A stretch of 64,000 bases of DNA, taken from positions 1-64,000 of the forward strand of contig NZ_JAUSYS010000001.1 in assembly GCF_030817015.1 (NCBI RefSeq). Direction: 5' to 3'. The position numbers and the translations under genes are program-made. This DNA comes from Arthrobacter sp. V1I7. Its GTDB lineage: Bacteria > Actinomycetota > Actinomycetes > Actinomycetales > Micrococcaceae. Below the pieces are notes generated by a model, which saw only the letters and a program-made list of their open reading frames with translations, made no database searches and had not been told where the DNA came from. Shown piece after piece: positions 1 to 15,001 of this stretch (position 1 is the first letter of the stretch; every line of letters starts with the position of its first letter).

Positions 1-187
1 TGTGTCTGTTGTTTGAGAACTCAATAGTGTGCCAAGTTTGTTGATACCAATTTATTTATATGGATTGGTTGTTTTGCCGGGCCCGCCACCCCGTGGTGTG
101 GTCTGGTTTTTACAGCTGGTTTCAAATTTTGTGCAGCCGGTTTCTCCCGTTTTCCCGGGGGTGTTGGTTGTGTCTGTTTTTGTTTTA
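1..187 (+). promoter_or_regulatory. rRNA operon leader with 16S processing arm
   Basis: This is the leader just upstream of 16S. Bases about 5-36 (ending AGTGTGCCAA) are largely complementary to about 1925-1957 in the 16S-23S spacer. The two arms would therefore form the long double-stranded stem that RNase III-type processing cuts to release pre-16S. The promoters of the operon probably lie outside the window. Confidence 0.6.
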
Positions 188-5393
<5,206 letters not shown>

Positions 5394-5638
5394 CACACAC
5401 CCTCTCCGTGAACGGATTCAAAAGACGTTCACACCATGAAGAGGGTACAAAGAAACAAGACTGCTTGCGTCCACTATGTGGTTCCCAACCAACAAACCCG
5501 GTCCCCGGGCTTTGTTGCCACGGGAACGAAACCACAACTGAATAACAACACCACAACTGCCCCCAACAGGGCAGAGCACATGTTGTAACACCAAAGTTTT
5601 CCCACCCCCGGGCACAGCCAGGCGGGGCGGGAGCAAGG
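5394..5638 (+). other. 23S-5S spacer with 23S processing arm
   Basis: Bases about 5463-5497 (containing TGCGTCCACTATGTGGTT) are the reverse complement, with few mismatches, of the spacer stretch upstream of 23S near 2102-2133. Together they close the pre-23S processing stem. No gene is seen. Confidence 0.65.
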
Positions 5639-5756
5639 GTTACGGCGGTCATAGCGTGGGGGAAACGCCCGGTCCCATCCCGAACCCGGAAGCTAAGACC
5701 CACAGCGCCGATGGTACTGCACCCGGGAGGGTGTGGGAGAGTAGGTCACCGCCGGA
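5639..5756 (+). rRNA. rrf: 5S ribosomal RNA
   Basis: The sequence starts GTTACGGCGGTCATAGCG and ends in the complementary CACCGCCGGAC, closing helix I. The internal CCCATCCCGAACCCGG block is the conserved loop B/helix III region of actinobacterial 5S rRNA. The length is about 118 nt. Confidence 0.95.
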
Positions 5757-5774
5757 CACTCATTAGAAACGGTC

Positions 5775-5806
5775 GAGAGCCTCCAACCACCAGGTTGGAG
5801 GCTCTC
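5775..5806 (+). terminator. rRNA operon terminator hairpin
   Basis: A perfect 14-bp stem (GAGAGCCTCCAACC with its complement) and 4-nt loop lies 18 nt after 5S. The following tract is only weakly T-rich, as is common in high-GC actinobacteria. The remaining stretch up to the HU gene (5807-6124) shows no gene and probably holds the HU promoter. Confidence 0.75.
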
Positions 5807-6124
5807 CCGCATTTAACCCCCACGAAGCCACCGCCAGAAGCCCGCCCCTCCCGCCGGCGAGTCCAGTGCGGAGGTCTGCCGCCGCCGCGATTCCCCATGG
5901 GGACATGCATTCGTTGCGGGAACCTGCGGGATCCGGCGGGCCCGTCCGCTCTCGGCGAAATATGCCCCCGAAAGCGACGGATTCCGATGATTTTCCCCGG
6001 AAAACGCCGAAAACACGCGGAATTTGTCACCTCGGCGGTGGCAAGACTGGTAAGTTTTCGAACAGTGGCTTGCGCGCACACCGTGTGCAGGCTCCCGAAA
6101 TCATGAGCGTCCAGGAGGACATAA

Positions 6125-6412
6125 ATGGCTAAGAACCGTAGTGAACTTGTTGCAGAGGTAGCAGGCAAGGCCGGCACCAGCCAGGCCGCCGTCAACTCCG
6201 TGCTCGATGCGCTGTTCGAGGTTTTCGAGACCTCTGTCGCCGAGGGCGAAAAGATCACCATCCCGGGCTGGCTCTCCGTTGAGCGCACCGACCGTGCAGC
6301 TCGCACCGGCCGCAACCCCCAGACCGGCGAGACCATCCAGATTGCCGCTGGCCACAGCGTCAAGCTGTCCGCCGGCTCCAAGCTGAAGGCTGCAGTCGCC
6401 AAGAAGAAGTAG
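6125..6412 (+). CDS. hup: HU family DNA-binding protein
   Basis: Histone-like HU protein of 95 aa. It binds DNA as a dimer, without sequence specificity, and helps compact the nucleoid. The sequence opens MAKNRSELV and continues with the two helices of the dimer core. The beta-arm region carries the family signature near residues 58-66 (RTGRNPQTG), and the short lysine-rich tail ends AKKK. A strong ribosome-binding site (AGGAGG) precedes the ATG by about 6 nt, which fixes the start. The gene stands alone between the rRNA terminator and its own terminator. This is the short HU form, without the long lysine/alanine-rich tail found in some actinobacterial paralogues. Confidence 0.95.
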   Translation: MAKNRSELVAEVAGKAGTSQAAVNSVLDALFEVFETSVAEGEKITIPGWLSVERTDRAARTGRNPQTGETIQIAAGHSVKLSAGSKLKAAVAKKK

Positions 6413-6429
6413 TCTTCTTCAAGCGACTC

Positions 6430-6463
6430 AAAGGAGCGGCAACCCCCGGGTTGCCGCTCCTTT
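6430..6463 (+). terminator. Terminator after HU gene
   Basis: A perfect 16-bp stem (AAAGGAGCGGCAACCC and its complement) with a 2-nt spacer, ending in TTT, lies 17 nt after the HU stop codon. It is symmetrical and could work in both directions. Confidence 0.85.
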
Positions 6464-6572
6464 CGCGTTAATCCGAGCTGCCGGCGTGGACGCAACGGCC
6501 CCCCGGCCCCCTCCCGCGGCACGTTCCGGCTCCCGATTCGGCCACCGGCCGGGCGTAGCGGACAATGGAGGT

Positions 6573-8738
6573 GTGCCTTCCGCAGCAAATCCCCGTGCCA
6601 CAGCCGCTCCGCCAAACCCTTCCGGGGGAGCGCGCGGCTCGGCTGCCGTTCCGGGCGGCGTCTCCCGGACCTGGCAGCTCATAGGCCTTGTGGCGCTTTT
6701 TGCGGGCCTGGCAGCCGCCCTGCTGTTCTCCGGTGCCGCCGCGGCCCGCCAGGTCTCAGACCCCGGCGCTTTGGTCCGCTGGGGCCTGCCGGTCAGCAAG
6801 GCCCTCCACAACATCTCCCTCGCCACTGTGATCGGTGGCCTCATTTTCGCCGTCGGGATCCTGCCACGCAGCCTCGGTGGCTCCCGGGCCAAAGACCCGG
6901 ACGGCCCCGAACATCCCGCCTTTACCCGCGCCCTGACGGTCGCCGCCGGGGCAGGTGCCATCTGGACCCTGTCCGCAATCGCCGTGCTGGTTCTGGCCTA
7001 CGCGGACGTGGCTGGCCAGAGGCTCTCCGGTGACCCGGAATTCACCCGGTCCCTGGTCTACTTCATGACGGACATCGAAACCGGACGGGCCTGGCTGGCC
7101 GTAGTCATCATCGCCGCGGTCGTTACCACCGCGCTGTTCGGCGTCCGCTCCATGGGTGGCCTGGCGGCCACCCTGGTGCTCGCCTTGGTGGGCCTGGTCC
7201 CGGCAGCATTGATCGGCCACTCCTCCAGCTCGGATGACCATGAAGGCGCCATAAACTCCCTCGGCCTGCATTTGGTGGGTGTCTCGGCATGGGTGGGCGG
7301 CATCATCGTGCTGGTGCTTCTTTCCGGCGTACTCGGAGGCGCGGCTGCCGGGACTGCGGGCAAGGCCGGCGCCAGGGTGGACATCACCGAGCCGACGCTC
7401 CGCCGCTTCTCGGCCCTGGCCGGGTTCGCCTTCGTTCTGGTTTTCGCCTCGGGCGTCGTCAATGCCAGCATCCGCGTGACCAGCTGGGCCGACCTCTTCG
7501 GCTCCCCCTACGGACAGCTCCTCGTGGCGAAAACCGCCGCGACCCTCGTACTCGGCGGCGTCGGACTGATGCACCGAGGCTGGGTCATCCCGCAGCTGGG
7601 CAGTCAGGGCGGTGGCATGTCCGCCCGGCGCGTGCTGTGGCAGCTCGTCGTGGTGGAGCTGATCATCATGGGAACGACGTCGGGAATCGCCGTCGCGCTC
7701 GGCCGTTCCGCGCCGCCGGAGCCAACCACCTTTGCCCCGGACGCTTCGCCTGCCTTCATCCTCTCGGGCTACGACCTTCCGCCCGAGCTCACGCCCGAAC
7801 GCTGGCTGACCGAATGGCGGCTTGACTGGCTGTGGGTCACCGTCGCGGTCTTCGGCCTGGTGTCCTACTTCCTCGGAGTATGGAAGGTGACACGGCGCGG
7901 CGACTCCTGGTCTGTGTTCCGGTCCGTGAACTGGGTAATCGGACTGGTGGTACTGACGTACGTTACGTCCGGCCCGCCGTCGGTCTATGGCCGGATCCTG
8001 TTCTCGGCCCACATGGTGGATCACATGGCACTGACCATGGTGGCGCCGATCTTCCTGGTCCTCGGCGCACCCGTCACGCTGGCCCTCCGTGCCCTGGCGC
8101 CGCGGCGGGACGGCTCCCGCGGGCCGCGCGAATGGCTGCTGATCTTCGTGCACTCGAAGTTCTCCCAGCTCGTGACGCACCCGCTGTTCGCCGCCGCCAA
8201 CTTCGCCGGCTCGATCGTCCTGTTCTACTACTCGGACGCGTTCGGTTACGCCATGCGGGACCATGTGGGCCACGAGCTCATGAACCTGCACTTCGCCCTG
8301 ACCGGGTACATCTTCGTGCTGACCATGATCGGCATCGATCCTCTGCCGCGGCGCGCACCTTATCCCATGCGGCTGCTGCTCCTGCTGGCCACGATGGGCT
8401 TCCACGCCTTCTTCGGTGTCGCCATTATGGGCGGCACCGGCCTGCTGGCCGCGAACTACTTCGGCAATCTCGGCCGCACCTGGGGTCCCTCGGCACTGCT
8501 GGATCAGCAAATGGGCGGGGCCGTGGCCTGGGGCATCGGCGAGGTGCCCACTTTGCTCGTCGCGATCGGCGTCGCGGTCCAGTGGTCCCGTTCCGACGCC
8601 CGCGAGTCCAAGCGCACCGACCGGGCAGCCGACAGGAATAACGATGCCGATCTCACTGCTTACAACGATATGTTTGCCAAGCTGGCCGAACGCGATGCCA
8701 AGCTGGCCGAACGCAACTCAAAGCTGGAAGGACGCTGA
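6573..8738 (+). CDS. Fused CopD-like / CtaG-type cytochrome c oxidase assembly membrane protein
   Basis: Polytopic membrane protein of about 721 aa, probably handling copper for the cytochrome oxidase. The N-terminal half has about eight hydrophobic segments and a CopD-like region (around residues 270-350). The C-terminal half matches the CtaG/caa3 assembly family, with a His/Met-rich HMVDHM motif, conserved EWLLIF and a final run of membrane helices. The tail has short KLAER repeats predicted to be helical. I chose GTG at 6573 because the protein-like sequence begins there and GGAGG lies just upstream, although the spacing is very short; GTG at 6486 would add 29 proline/arginine-rich residues. 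Its stop codon overlaps the next gene by one base, so the two are co-translated. Confidence 0.85.
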   Translation: MPSAANPRATAAPPNPSGGARGSAAVPGGVSRTWQLIGLVALFAGLAAALLFSGAAAARQVSDPGALVRWGLPVSKALHNISLATVIGGLIFAVGILPRSLGGSRAKDPDGPEHPAFTRALTVAAGAGAIWTLSAIAVLVLAYADVAGQRLSGDPEFTRSLVYFMTDIETGRAWLAVVIIAAVVTTALFGVRSMGGLAATLVLALVGLVPAALIGHSSSSDDHEGAINSLGLHLVGVSAWVGGIIVLVLLSGVLGGAAAGTAGKAGARVDITEPTLRRFSALAGFAFVLVFASGVVNASIRVTSWADLFGSPYGQLLVAKTAATLVLGGVGLMHRGWVIPQLGSQGGGMSARRVLWQLVVVELIIMGTTSGIAVALGRSAPPEPTTFAPDASPAFILSGYDLPPELTPERWLTEWRLDWLWVTVAVFGLVSYFLGVWKVTRRGDSWSVFRSVNWVIGLVVLTYVTSGPPSVYGRILFSAHMVDHMALTMVAPIFLVLGAPVTLALRALAPRRDGSRGPREWLLIFVHSKFSQLVTHPLFAAANFAGSIVLFYYSDAFGYAMRDHVGHELMNLHFALTGYIFVLTMIGIDPLPRRAPYPMRLLLLLATMGFHAFFGVAIMGGTGLLAANYFGNLGRTWGPSALLDQQMGGAVAWGIGEVPTLLVAIGVAVQWSRSDARESKRTDRAADRNNDADLTAYNDMFAKLAERDAKLAERNSKLEGR

Positions 8739-10720
8739 TGAGCGAAACCGTACGCACCCACCTCCGGGTCCGGGCTTCCGAGCTGGTGGGCCGTAACTGG
8801 CTGAACACCGGCGGCAAATCCCTGGACCTGGAATCCCTCCGCGGCAAAATCGTGCTGCTGGATTTCTGGACGTTTTGCTGCATCAATTGCCTGCACGTCC
8901 TGGACGAACTCCGCCCACTCGAGCAGCAGTACTCCGATGTCCTGGTGACGGTCGGCGTGCACTCGCCCAAGTTCGAGCACGAGGCTGACCCGGTGGCACT
9001 GGCCGCGGCCGTGGAACGCTACGAAATCCGCCACCCGGTACTGGACGACCCGGAGCTGGACACCTGGAAGGCCTACACCGCGCGCGCCTGGCCCACCCTG
9101 GTGGTCATCGACCCGGAGGGCTACATCGTGGCGCACCTCTCCGGTGAAGGCCACGCGGACGGCCTCTCCGTGCTCATTCCCGAACTGATCGCCGAACATG
9201 ACGCCAAGGGCACGCTGCACCGCGGCGACGGCCCCTACGTTGCTCCTGTTCCGACGTCGGGGACGCTGCGCTTCCCCGGCAAGGCCCTGTACCTCCCCGC
9301 CGGACGCGGCGCCCGCGCCGAAGGCTCCGCACCGGATTCCGACTCCGACGCCGGGTCCTGGCTCGTCACGGACACCGGACACCACCGCCTGGTGGAGCTC
9401 TCCACCGATTTCGAGACGGTGCTGGGCACCTACGGTTCGGGTGCAAAGGGCCACGCCGACGGCGGCGCCGAGGACTCCCGCTTCAACGAGCCGCAGGGCC
9501 TGGTCCTGCTCCCGGAAGACGTCGCCGCGAAGGCCGGCTACGACGTCGTGGTTGCCGACACGGTCAACCACCGGCTCCGGGGCCTGTCGCTTGCCGACGG
9601 TAGCGTCAGCACCCTCGCCGGCAACGGCGTGCAGCGCTTGCTCGAGACGGGCCCGGCCCGCGTGAACGAGGAAGGCGCCGCCTACGGTGCCCGGCTCGAG
9701 GCGGACCCGCTGCAGGTCTCGCTGAGCTCGCCGTGGGACGTTGTGTGGTCTGCCAAGCTGAACGCCGTCGTCGTCGCGATGGCCGGCGTGCACCAGATCT
9801 TCAGCTTCGACCCGCTCTCCGGGGCCGTGTCCATCATCGCCGGCAACGGGCTCGAAGGCCTGCTGGACGGCCCGGCGGCGGAAGCCTGGTTCGCCCAGTC
9901 CTCCGGCCTCGCCGAAGACGCCGACGGGAACATCTGGGTGGCGGATTCCGAAACCTCGGCCCTGCGGAAACTCGTCATCGGCGAGGACGGGAGCATCACG
10001 GTTGAATCCGCCGTCGGCAAGGGTCTGTTCGACTTCGGCTTCCGCGACGGCGACGCCTCAGAGGCCCGGCTGCAGCACCCCCTCGGGGTCACCGTGCTGC
10101 CGGATGGATCGGTGGCGATCGCTGACACCTACAACGGGGCGGTCCGCCGCTACGACCCCGCGTCCGGGACGGTGTCCACGCTGGCACGCGGGCTCTCCGA
10201 GCCCTCCGACGTCATCGTGGACCACACGCACGTCGCGGGGGCCGAGCCGCTGCTCGTGGTGGTCGAAGCCAACAAGCACCAGCTGGTGTACGTGCCGATC
10301 CCGAAGGAAGCCCAGCAGGTGGATGAGGGTGCCGTCCAGACCCACCGGCCCAAGAGCCCGGTTGCTCCCGGGCTGCTGCAGCTGACGGTCCGGTTCACCG
10401 CACCCACCGGCCAGAAGCTGGACGACCGCTGGGGCGATCCCACGCAGCTGAAGATCTCCTCGACCCCGCCGGAGCTGCTGCTGTCCGGCGGCGGGACCTC
10501 CGTGGGCCTGCTTCGCACGCTGGAACTTGCCTCCGACGTTCCCGAGGGCGTGCTACACATTACCGCCCGCGCCGCGGCCTGTGACGGCCCGGAAGACGCC
10601 GACGGCGAGATCCCCGACCATGCCGCCTGCCACCTGTACCAGCAGGATTGGGGCATCCCGGTGCTGCTGCAGGACGACGGCGACTCCGAGCTGGTGCTGG
10701 ACCTCCGCGGGATGGACTAA
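8738..10720 (+). CDS. Thioredoxin-like/NHL-repeat protein
   Basis: Protein of 660 aa with an N-terminal thioredoxin-like domain (about residues 5-150) and a C-terminal NHL-repeat beta-propeller. The redox motif C48-I-N-C51 lies within DFWTFCCINC, followed by a cis-proline region (ARAWPTLVVIDPEG). Repeats such as FNEPQGLVLL, VADTVNHRLRGL and IADTYNGAVRRYD mark the propeller. No signal peptide is visible, so the protein is probably cytoplasmic. It overlaps the upstream CtaG/CopD gene by one base (TGATG) and has a GGAAGGA site, so the pair is an operon. A thiol-redox role alongside oxidase or copper assembly is inferred from the neighbour only. A strong terminator follows. Confidence 0.87.
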   Translation: MSETVRTHLRVRASELVGRNWLNTGGKSLDLESLRGKIVLLDFWTFCCINCLHVLDELRPLEQQYSDVLVTVGVHSPKFEHEADPVALAAAVERYEIRHPVLDDPELDTWKAYTARAWPTLVVIDPEGYIVAHLSGEGHADGLSVLIPELIAEHDAKGTLHRGDGPYVAPVPTSGTLRFPGKALYLPAGRGARAEGSAPDSDSDAGSWLVTDTGHHRLVELSTDFETVLGTYGSGAKGHADGGAEDSRFNEPQGLVLLPEDVAAKAGYDVVVADTVNHRLRGLSLADGSVSTLAGNGVQRLLETGPARVNEEGAAYGARLEADPLQVSLSSPWDVVWSAKLNAVVVAMAGVHQIFSFDPLSGAVSIIAGNGLEGLLDGPAAEAWFAQSSGLAEDADGNIWVADSETSALRKLVIGEDGSITVESAVGKGLFDFGFRDGDASEARLQHPLGVTVLPDGSVAIADTYNGAVRRYDPASGTVSTLARGLSEPSDVIVDHTHVAGAEPLLVVVEANKHQLVYVPIPKEAQQVDEGAVQTHRPKSPVAPGLLQLTVRFTAPTGQKLDDRWGDPTQLKISSTPPELLLSGGGTSVGLLRTLELASDVPEGVLHITARAAACDGPEDADGEIPDHAACHLYQQDWGIPVLLQDDGDSELVLDLRGMD

Positions 10721-10744
10721 CAGCCCCACCTTGCCGGTTGCCGG

Positions 10745-10786
10745 GGCTGCTGGCCGTGACCCAGGCGTCACGGGCAGCAGCCTTTT
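10745..10786 (+). terminator. Terminator after the CtaG/thioredoxin-like operon
   Basis: A 16-bp stem with one mismatch (GGCTGCTGGCCGTGAC pairing with GTCACGGGCAGCAGCC), a 6-nt loop and then TTTT lies 24 nt after the stop codon. Confidence 0.85.
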
Positions 10787-10860
10787 GGCTTTCGCCGGAG
10801 TCCGGTCCCGCGGAATCCCGCTGCTCACCGCTCGATGCCGTCCCGAAGGGAGCCGCCGGC

Positions 10861-11859
10861 TCAGGAGCTCAGGAGCGGCGTCAGCTTCACGGTGTCGGCG
10901 TCGAAATCCAGGCGGGTGGTGAAGCTGAAGTCGTGGACCACGCTGATCTCGCCGGGGGCCCCGGTGAACAGGTCCACCTGACGGGCCGTGATCCGGGCCT
11001 TCCCGTCCAGCGGCGCGACGACCCACCGCCCGCCGAAGGGCTCAATGCTGACGACCGGGTAATCGGTGATGCTCCAGTCGATGGTTCCGTCCACGATGCG
11101 GTTGTTGGTTGCGTGGTAGAACGGGCAGTCCGGCTGCAGCTGCTGCTGCTTGTCCGCCTCGTCAGCGCAGCCGTCCAGGAAATCCTTGACCTTGGCGCTC
11201 ACGGCGTCCTTCAGGGCGTCGGTGGCCTGGGTCAGCAGGTTCAGTGGAGCGGCCGGAACATCCCGGCCGGAGAGCGTGACGCGGGTGGGCGGGGCCGAGA
11301 AGTACTGGCCGTTGAGCGTGGCCTCGTACTCCCCGGGATAGAAGACCGCGAAAGAGTTGCGGCCGCCGGGCATGTTCACCGGCACGCCGTTGAGCGTGGC
11401 CTCGTTCGAGTTCACGACCGTGACGTCGAGGACCGGGAGAGCCGACGGCACCATGGACCACTGGTGGAAGAACAGCCACTCCGTTCCCGACCTTTCGAGC
11501 AGGAATTCCGTGCGCAACTGGGCCCCGTCAATGGTGTAGTCGATCGGCACCATGACCTGGTTCCCGCCGCGGTCCTCCGCTTCGCGGAACTTAACGTCGC
11601 TGATCCGTGCTGCGGCGGTCTGCAGCGCTGACCCGTCGAGCATGGCCGCGTTGCTCTGCGGAACCGAGGCACGCAGAAGGCCCAGCGCCTTTTCGCCTTC
11701 GCCCTTCTGCAAGGCGTCAAGATACTCGCGGACGGGCTGTTGCGGGCTCGCGATGGTGTCGTTGACCACGGTCACCGCCACGATGGCTCCGGCCACGGCG
11801 AGCATCAGGCCCAGCAGCCATCCGGCTGCGATCCTGACTAACGCCTGACTCATTTGCAC
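10861..11859 (-). CDS. Membrane-anchored protein of unknown function
   Basis: Protein of 332 aa (330 if the second Met is the start). One hydrophobic segment (about residues 8-32) sits near the N terminus, and the rest is soluble and would lie outside the membrane. A stretch around residues 38-120 (SPQQPVREYLDALQKGEGEKAL, then a WLFFHQW block) resembles the DUF4878/NTF2-like outer domains often seen in actinobacterial membrane-anchored proteins. Two cysteines (DGCADEADK and QPDCPFYH) could form a disulfide. I do not recognise a precise function. It is convergent with the thioredoxin-like gene and transcribed in the same direction as the ATPase gene further downstream in the window. Confidence 0.75.
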   Translation of the reverse strand: MQMSQALVRIAAGWLLGLMLAVAGAIVAVTVVNDTIASPQQPVREYLDALQKGEGEKALGLLRASVPQSNAAMLDGSALQTAAARISDVKFREAEDRGGNQVMVPIDYTIDGAQLRTEFLLERSGTEWLFFHQWSMVPSALPVLDVTVVNSNEATLNGVPVNMPGGRNSFAVFYPGEYEATLNGQYFSAPPTRVTLSGRDVPAAPLNLLTQATDALKDAVSAKVKDFLDGCADEADKQQQLQPDCPFYHATNNRIVDGTIDWSITDYPVVSIEPFGGRWVVAPLDGKARITARQVDLFTGAPGEISVVHDFSFTTRLDFDADTVKLTPLLSS

Positions 11860-11992
11860 GTACCTTACGTTACCTGCACGTCACCGGAATGCTCTGGTCG
11901 TCTGCGTCCTGTGTGACATGCGCCATTCCGGGGCGCGCACCCAGCAAACGGGCCGAAGCGGCACGGGCCTCCGGGACCTGGCGGAGCCGCGG

Positions 11993-13742
11993 CTACCGGC
12001 GCCGGCGCTTGGTTGCCGTCCCGAAGACCCCGCGGAGCAGCTCGCGGCCCAGTTGCGTCCCGAGCGAGCGGGCCATGCTCTTGAGTCCCCCGCCCAGCGC
12101 CCCGGCGAGCTCTCCGGTCATGCCGTCCGCCCCCTGCGATGTCCCCTGCGACGTCTCCTGCGGCGCCTCCCGCCGGGCCTGGCGTTCGGGAGCCGGCGCG
12201 CGTCCCGGCGCCGGTGCGGGCCGGCTGCTGGGTCTGCCCAGGATCTCTTCCTCGATCCGCCGGGCCTCGGCGTCGATGTCGGGCTCGCCCGGAGTGCCTG
12301 CCGTAGCCCGGCTGCCGGCGCCGGCCGGCGCGTCAGCCAGCTTCTCCCTCGACGCTCCGGCAGCGCCCGCAACCCGGCCGCCCGCACCCGCGTTGCCGGT
12401 GATCTTCTCGTAGGCGGAGACGTTGTCCACCGCCGTACCGTATTTGCGGAGCAGGGCCGAGCTGGCCACGGTGCCCGAAATCAGGGCATCGCTGCTCGGG
12501 GCCCATCACTGATTCCGGCGCCCGGAGGCGGGTCAAAGCCACCGGAGTCGGGGCGCCCTTCTCGTTCATGACCGTGATGACGGCCTCGCCGATGCCCGCC
12601 GAGGTGAGCGTCTCTTCAAGGTCGTAGTCACTCATCGGGAAGGTGGAGACGGTCGCCTTGAGCGCCTTGGCGTCCTCGGGTGTGTAGGCCCGCAGGGCGT
12701 GCTGCACGCGGTTGGCCAGCTGCCCCAGCACCTCGGCCGGAACGTCCTTCGGCGTCTGGGTGACGAAGAAGATCCCCACGCCCTTGGAACGGATCAGCCG
12801 CACGGCGGTGGTGATGGCGTCCAGGAACGCCTTCGAGGCGTCGTCAAACAGCAGGTGGGCCTCATCCAGGAAGAACACGAGCTTGGGTTTGTCCAGATCG
12901 CCGGCCTCGGGGAGTTCCTCGAAGAGATCCGCCAGCAGCCACATCAGGAAGGTGGAAAAGAGCATCGGCTTCGTCTGCAGCGTGGGCAGCTCCAGGCAGC
13001 TGACGACGCCGCGGCCGTCCGGGGCCGTGCGCAGCAGCTCAGCGGTGTCGAACTCGGGTTCGCCGAAGAACTTTTCCATGCCCTGCGCCTCGAGCGTGAT
13101 GAGTTCACGGAGGATGACTCCGGCGGTGGACTTGGATGGCCCGCCGAGTTCCTTGAGTTCTTCCTTGCCCTCGTCCGAAGTGAGGAACTGGATGACGGCG
13201 CGCAGGTCCTTCAGGTCGATCAGTTCGAGGTTGTTCTTGTCCGCGAAGTGGAAGACAAGCTGGAGGCTGGATTCCTGCGTGCCGTTGAGCTCCATGACGC
13301 GAGAGAGCAGGAGGGGGCCGAAGGACGTGACGGTGGCGCGGACCGGGATCCCGTTGCCGTCGCCGCCGAGGGCCAGGAACTCCACTGGGAACGTCCTGCC
13401 GGACCAGGGCTGGCCGATGCTCTCAGTGCGGGCCACGAGCTTTTCGGTGCCGGTGGCGGCGGTGGCCAGCCCGGAGAGGTCGCCCTTGATGTCGGCGAGG
13501 AACACGGGCACACCGGCGGTGGAGAGCTGCTCGGCCATCATGTGCAGGGTGACGGTCTTGCCCGTACCTGTCGCGCCGGCCACCAGGCCGTGCCGGTTCA
13601 TCATCGACAGCGGCAGCCGGACGGGAGCGACCTTATGGAGCTCGCCGTCGATGATCGCCGCCCCCAGCTCGATCGAGGGGCCCTCGAGGGCATAGCCCTT
13701 TTGGATGGTGGCGATTTTATCTGCAGTGGATTTGATGGCCAT
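11993..13742 (-). pseudogene. HerA-like DUF853 ATPase, one frameshift
   Basis: ATPase of the DUF853/HerA-like helicase family. Walker A is GATGTGKT (residues 56-63), and Walker B is KLVFFLDEAH (about residue 290). The N-terminal frame runs from 13742 to about 12500, and the C-terminal frame continues to 11993 as an Ala/Pro-rich linker and basic end (TKRRRR). The shift lies in a run of four G at 12498-12501; with three the frames join at ESVMGPSSDALISG. Everything else is intact, so this may be a sequencing or assembly error rather than a dead gene. In the frame of the N-terminal part the protein would end in out-of-frame residues at 12333. Confidence 0.85.
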
Positions 13743-13835
13743 GCCGTCAGCCTAGCCGGATCCGGCTGCCCAGGTCCCGGTGTGGCCGCGCTATTCGCCG
13801 GATGCCCTTCCGCCCGGCGAGGGCCGTGAGGGGCG

Positions 13836-14536
13836 TTATTCGGCGAGGGCCGTGAGGACTGCCTTCGCAACGTCCTCGCTGGACTGCGGGTTCTGCCCGC
13901 TGATGAGGTTGCCGTCGCGGACCACGTGGGACGTCCAGGCCTCAGTGTTGTCCACGGTCGCGCCCTTCGCCTTCAGCGCATCCTCGACGAACCACGGCGT
14001 GTTGGCGCCGGTGCCGCCGTTGAGTTCCTCCTCGTTGGTGAAGACGGTGAGGCGGCGGCCCGCAAACGCGAACCTTCCGGCGTCGTCAACGGCGCTGAGC
14101 AGCCCAGCCGGACCGTGACAGAACGGCGCAATGATTTTGCCGGCCGTGTTTGCCTCGACCAGCAGCCTGCCCAGGTCGGCGTCCCGGTAAAGGTCGGCCA
14201 TGGGGCCGTGGCCGCCGGGCAGGACGATGGCGCCGTAGCTGGCAGGGTCGGCGTCGGCCAGCGCCAGGGGCGCGGACAGCTCGGTGTCGATGTCCGCGAG
14301 GTACTTCCGGAAGCTGTCGGCGCGGTGCTGCCCTCCGGCAGACCCCGCTGCGAGGCTTGCCTCGTCTACCGTAGGCTTCGCGCCGCCGGGGTGGCCAGTT
14401 GGATGGTGTGCCCGGCGTCGAGGAGGGTCTGGTGTGAAACCACGAGTTCCTCGGCCCAGTAGCCCGTGGGGTGTTTGCTGCCGTCCCGCATGGTGAGGGA
14501 ATCGGCGGCGGATACGACCATCAGAATGTCAGCCAT
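13836..14536 (-). pseudogene. DJ-1/PfpI family protein (Hsp31-like), one frameshift
   Basis: Class I glutamine-amidotransferase-like protein of the DJ-1/PfpI superfamily, members of which act as deglycases, chaperones or hydrolases. The ATG at 14536 starts MADILMVVSAADSLTM. The nucleophile elbow is APFCHGPAGLL, and the upstream GAIVLPGGHGPM strand is typical. The frame breaks at about 14385-14388, where CCGGGG is one base short of the length that would read LATPGGAKPTVDEAS. The downstream part is open from about 14390 to the stop at 13836. The indel is again in a G/C run, so the gene may be functional. An AGGAGCC-like site precedes the start. Confidence 0.82.
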
Positions 14537-15001
14537 GATTGGCTCCTGTTCTGCCGGCGAAGGGCCGGCAACTAGTGAAAGGCGGCAGGGTGTTCTGGCT
14601 CATAACGGCGGCAACTCCGTAAGCCTGCTGGGTATTCCATCGGGGGGTGCCGGGTGCGGCGGGTTCCGGGCAGCCGCGCGGCTCCCTGCAGCACCCTTGG
14701 GCATGCCCACCTCGCTGTTCAAGAAGCTTGCGTCCCTTGCCGTCACCCTTGGCCTGGTCCTGCTTGGAGCAGGACCGGCAGCCGCGTGGCAATGACGCAA
14801 TTCGTCTCCGGCGGCCTTGACTACAACTTTCCGTGCCGCTGAGCAGCTGAGGCGCCGGCGGCGTCGACCGAGGGCCATCGGGCCGGCGCGGAAATAACCG
14901 GTCCAGAAATAACCCGGGTCCCGGCGTCGTTGTTGCAATTGTGCGTGTGCCGGAAACCGGCGGCGCCTGACAACACTCCGCTACGAAGGGCCGGCTTTTC
15001 C
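14537..15001. other. Intergenic stretch with a signal-peptide remnant
   Basis: About 465 bases without an intact gene. The only protein-like element is the signal-peptide remnant at 14703-14795, listed separately. Further short open frames on both strands show no recognisable motif. Confidence 0.6.
14703..14795 (+). pseudogene. Remnant of a secreted protein (signal peptide only)
   Basis: A 30-codon frame begins MPTSLFKKLASLAVTLG and ends in a good signal-peptidase site (GAGPAAA) directly before a stop codon. The next frame continues with TQFVSGGLDYNFPC before stopping at 14842. This looks like the start of a small secreted protein gene that lost its body. There is no clear ribosome-binding site. 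Confidence 0.4.

Noticed and set aside
6486..6572. GTG 6486 as start of the CtaG/CopD protein
   Set aside because: The added 29 residues are Pro/Arg/Gly-rich and no ribosome-binding site precedes that codon; kept only as an alternative.
14150..14374. Plus-strand frames over the PfpI-like gene
   Set aside because: Antisense shadows; the minus strand holds the nucleophile elbow and PGGHGP motif.
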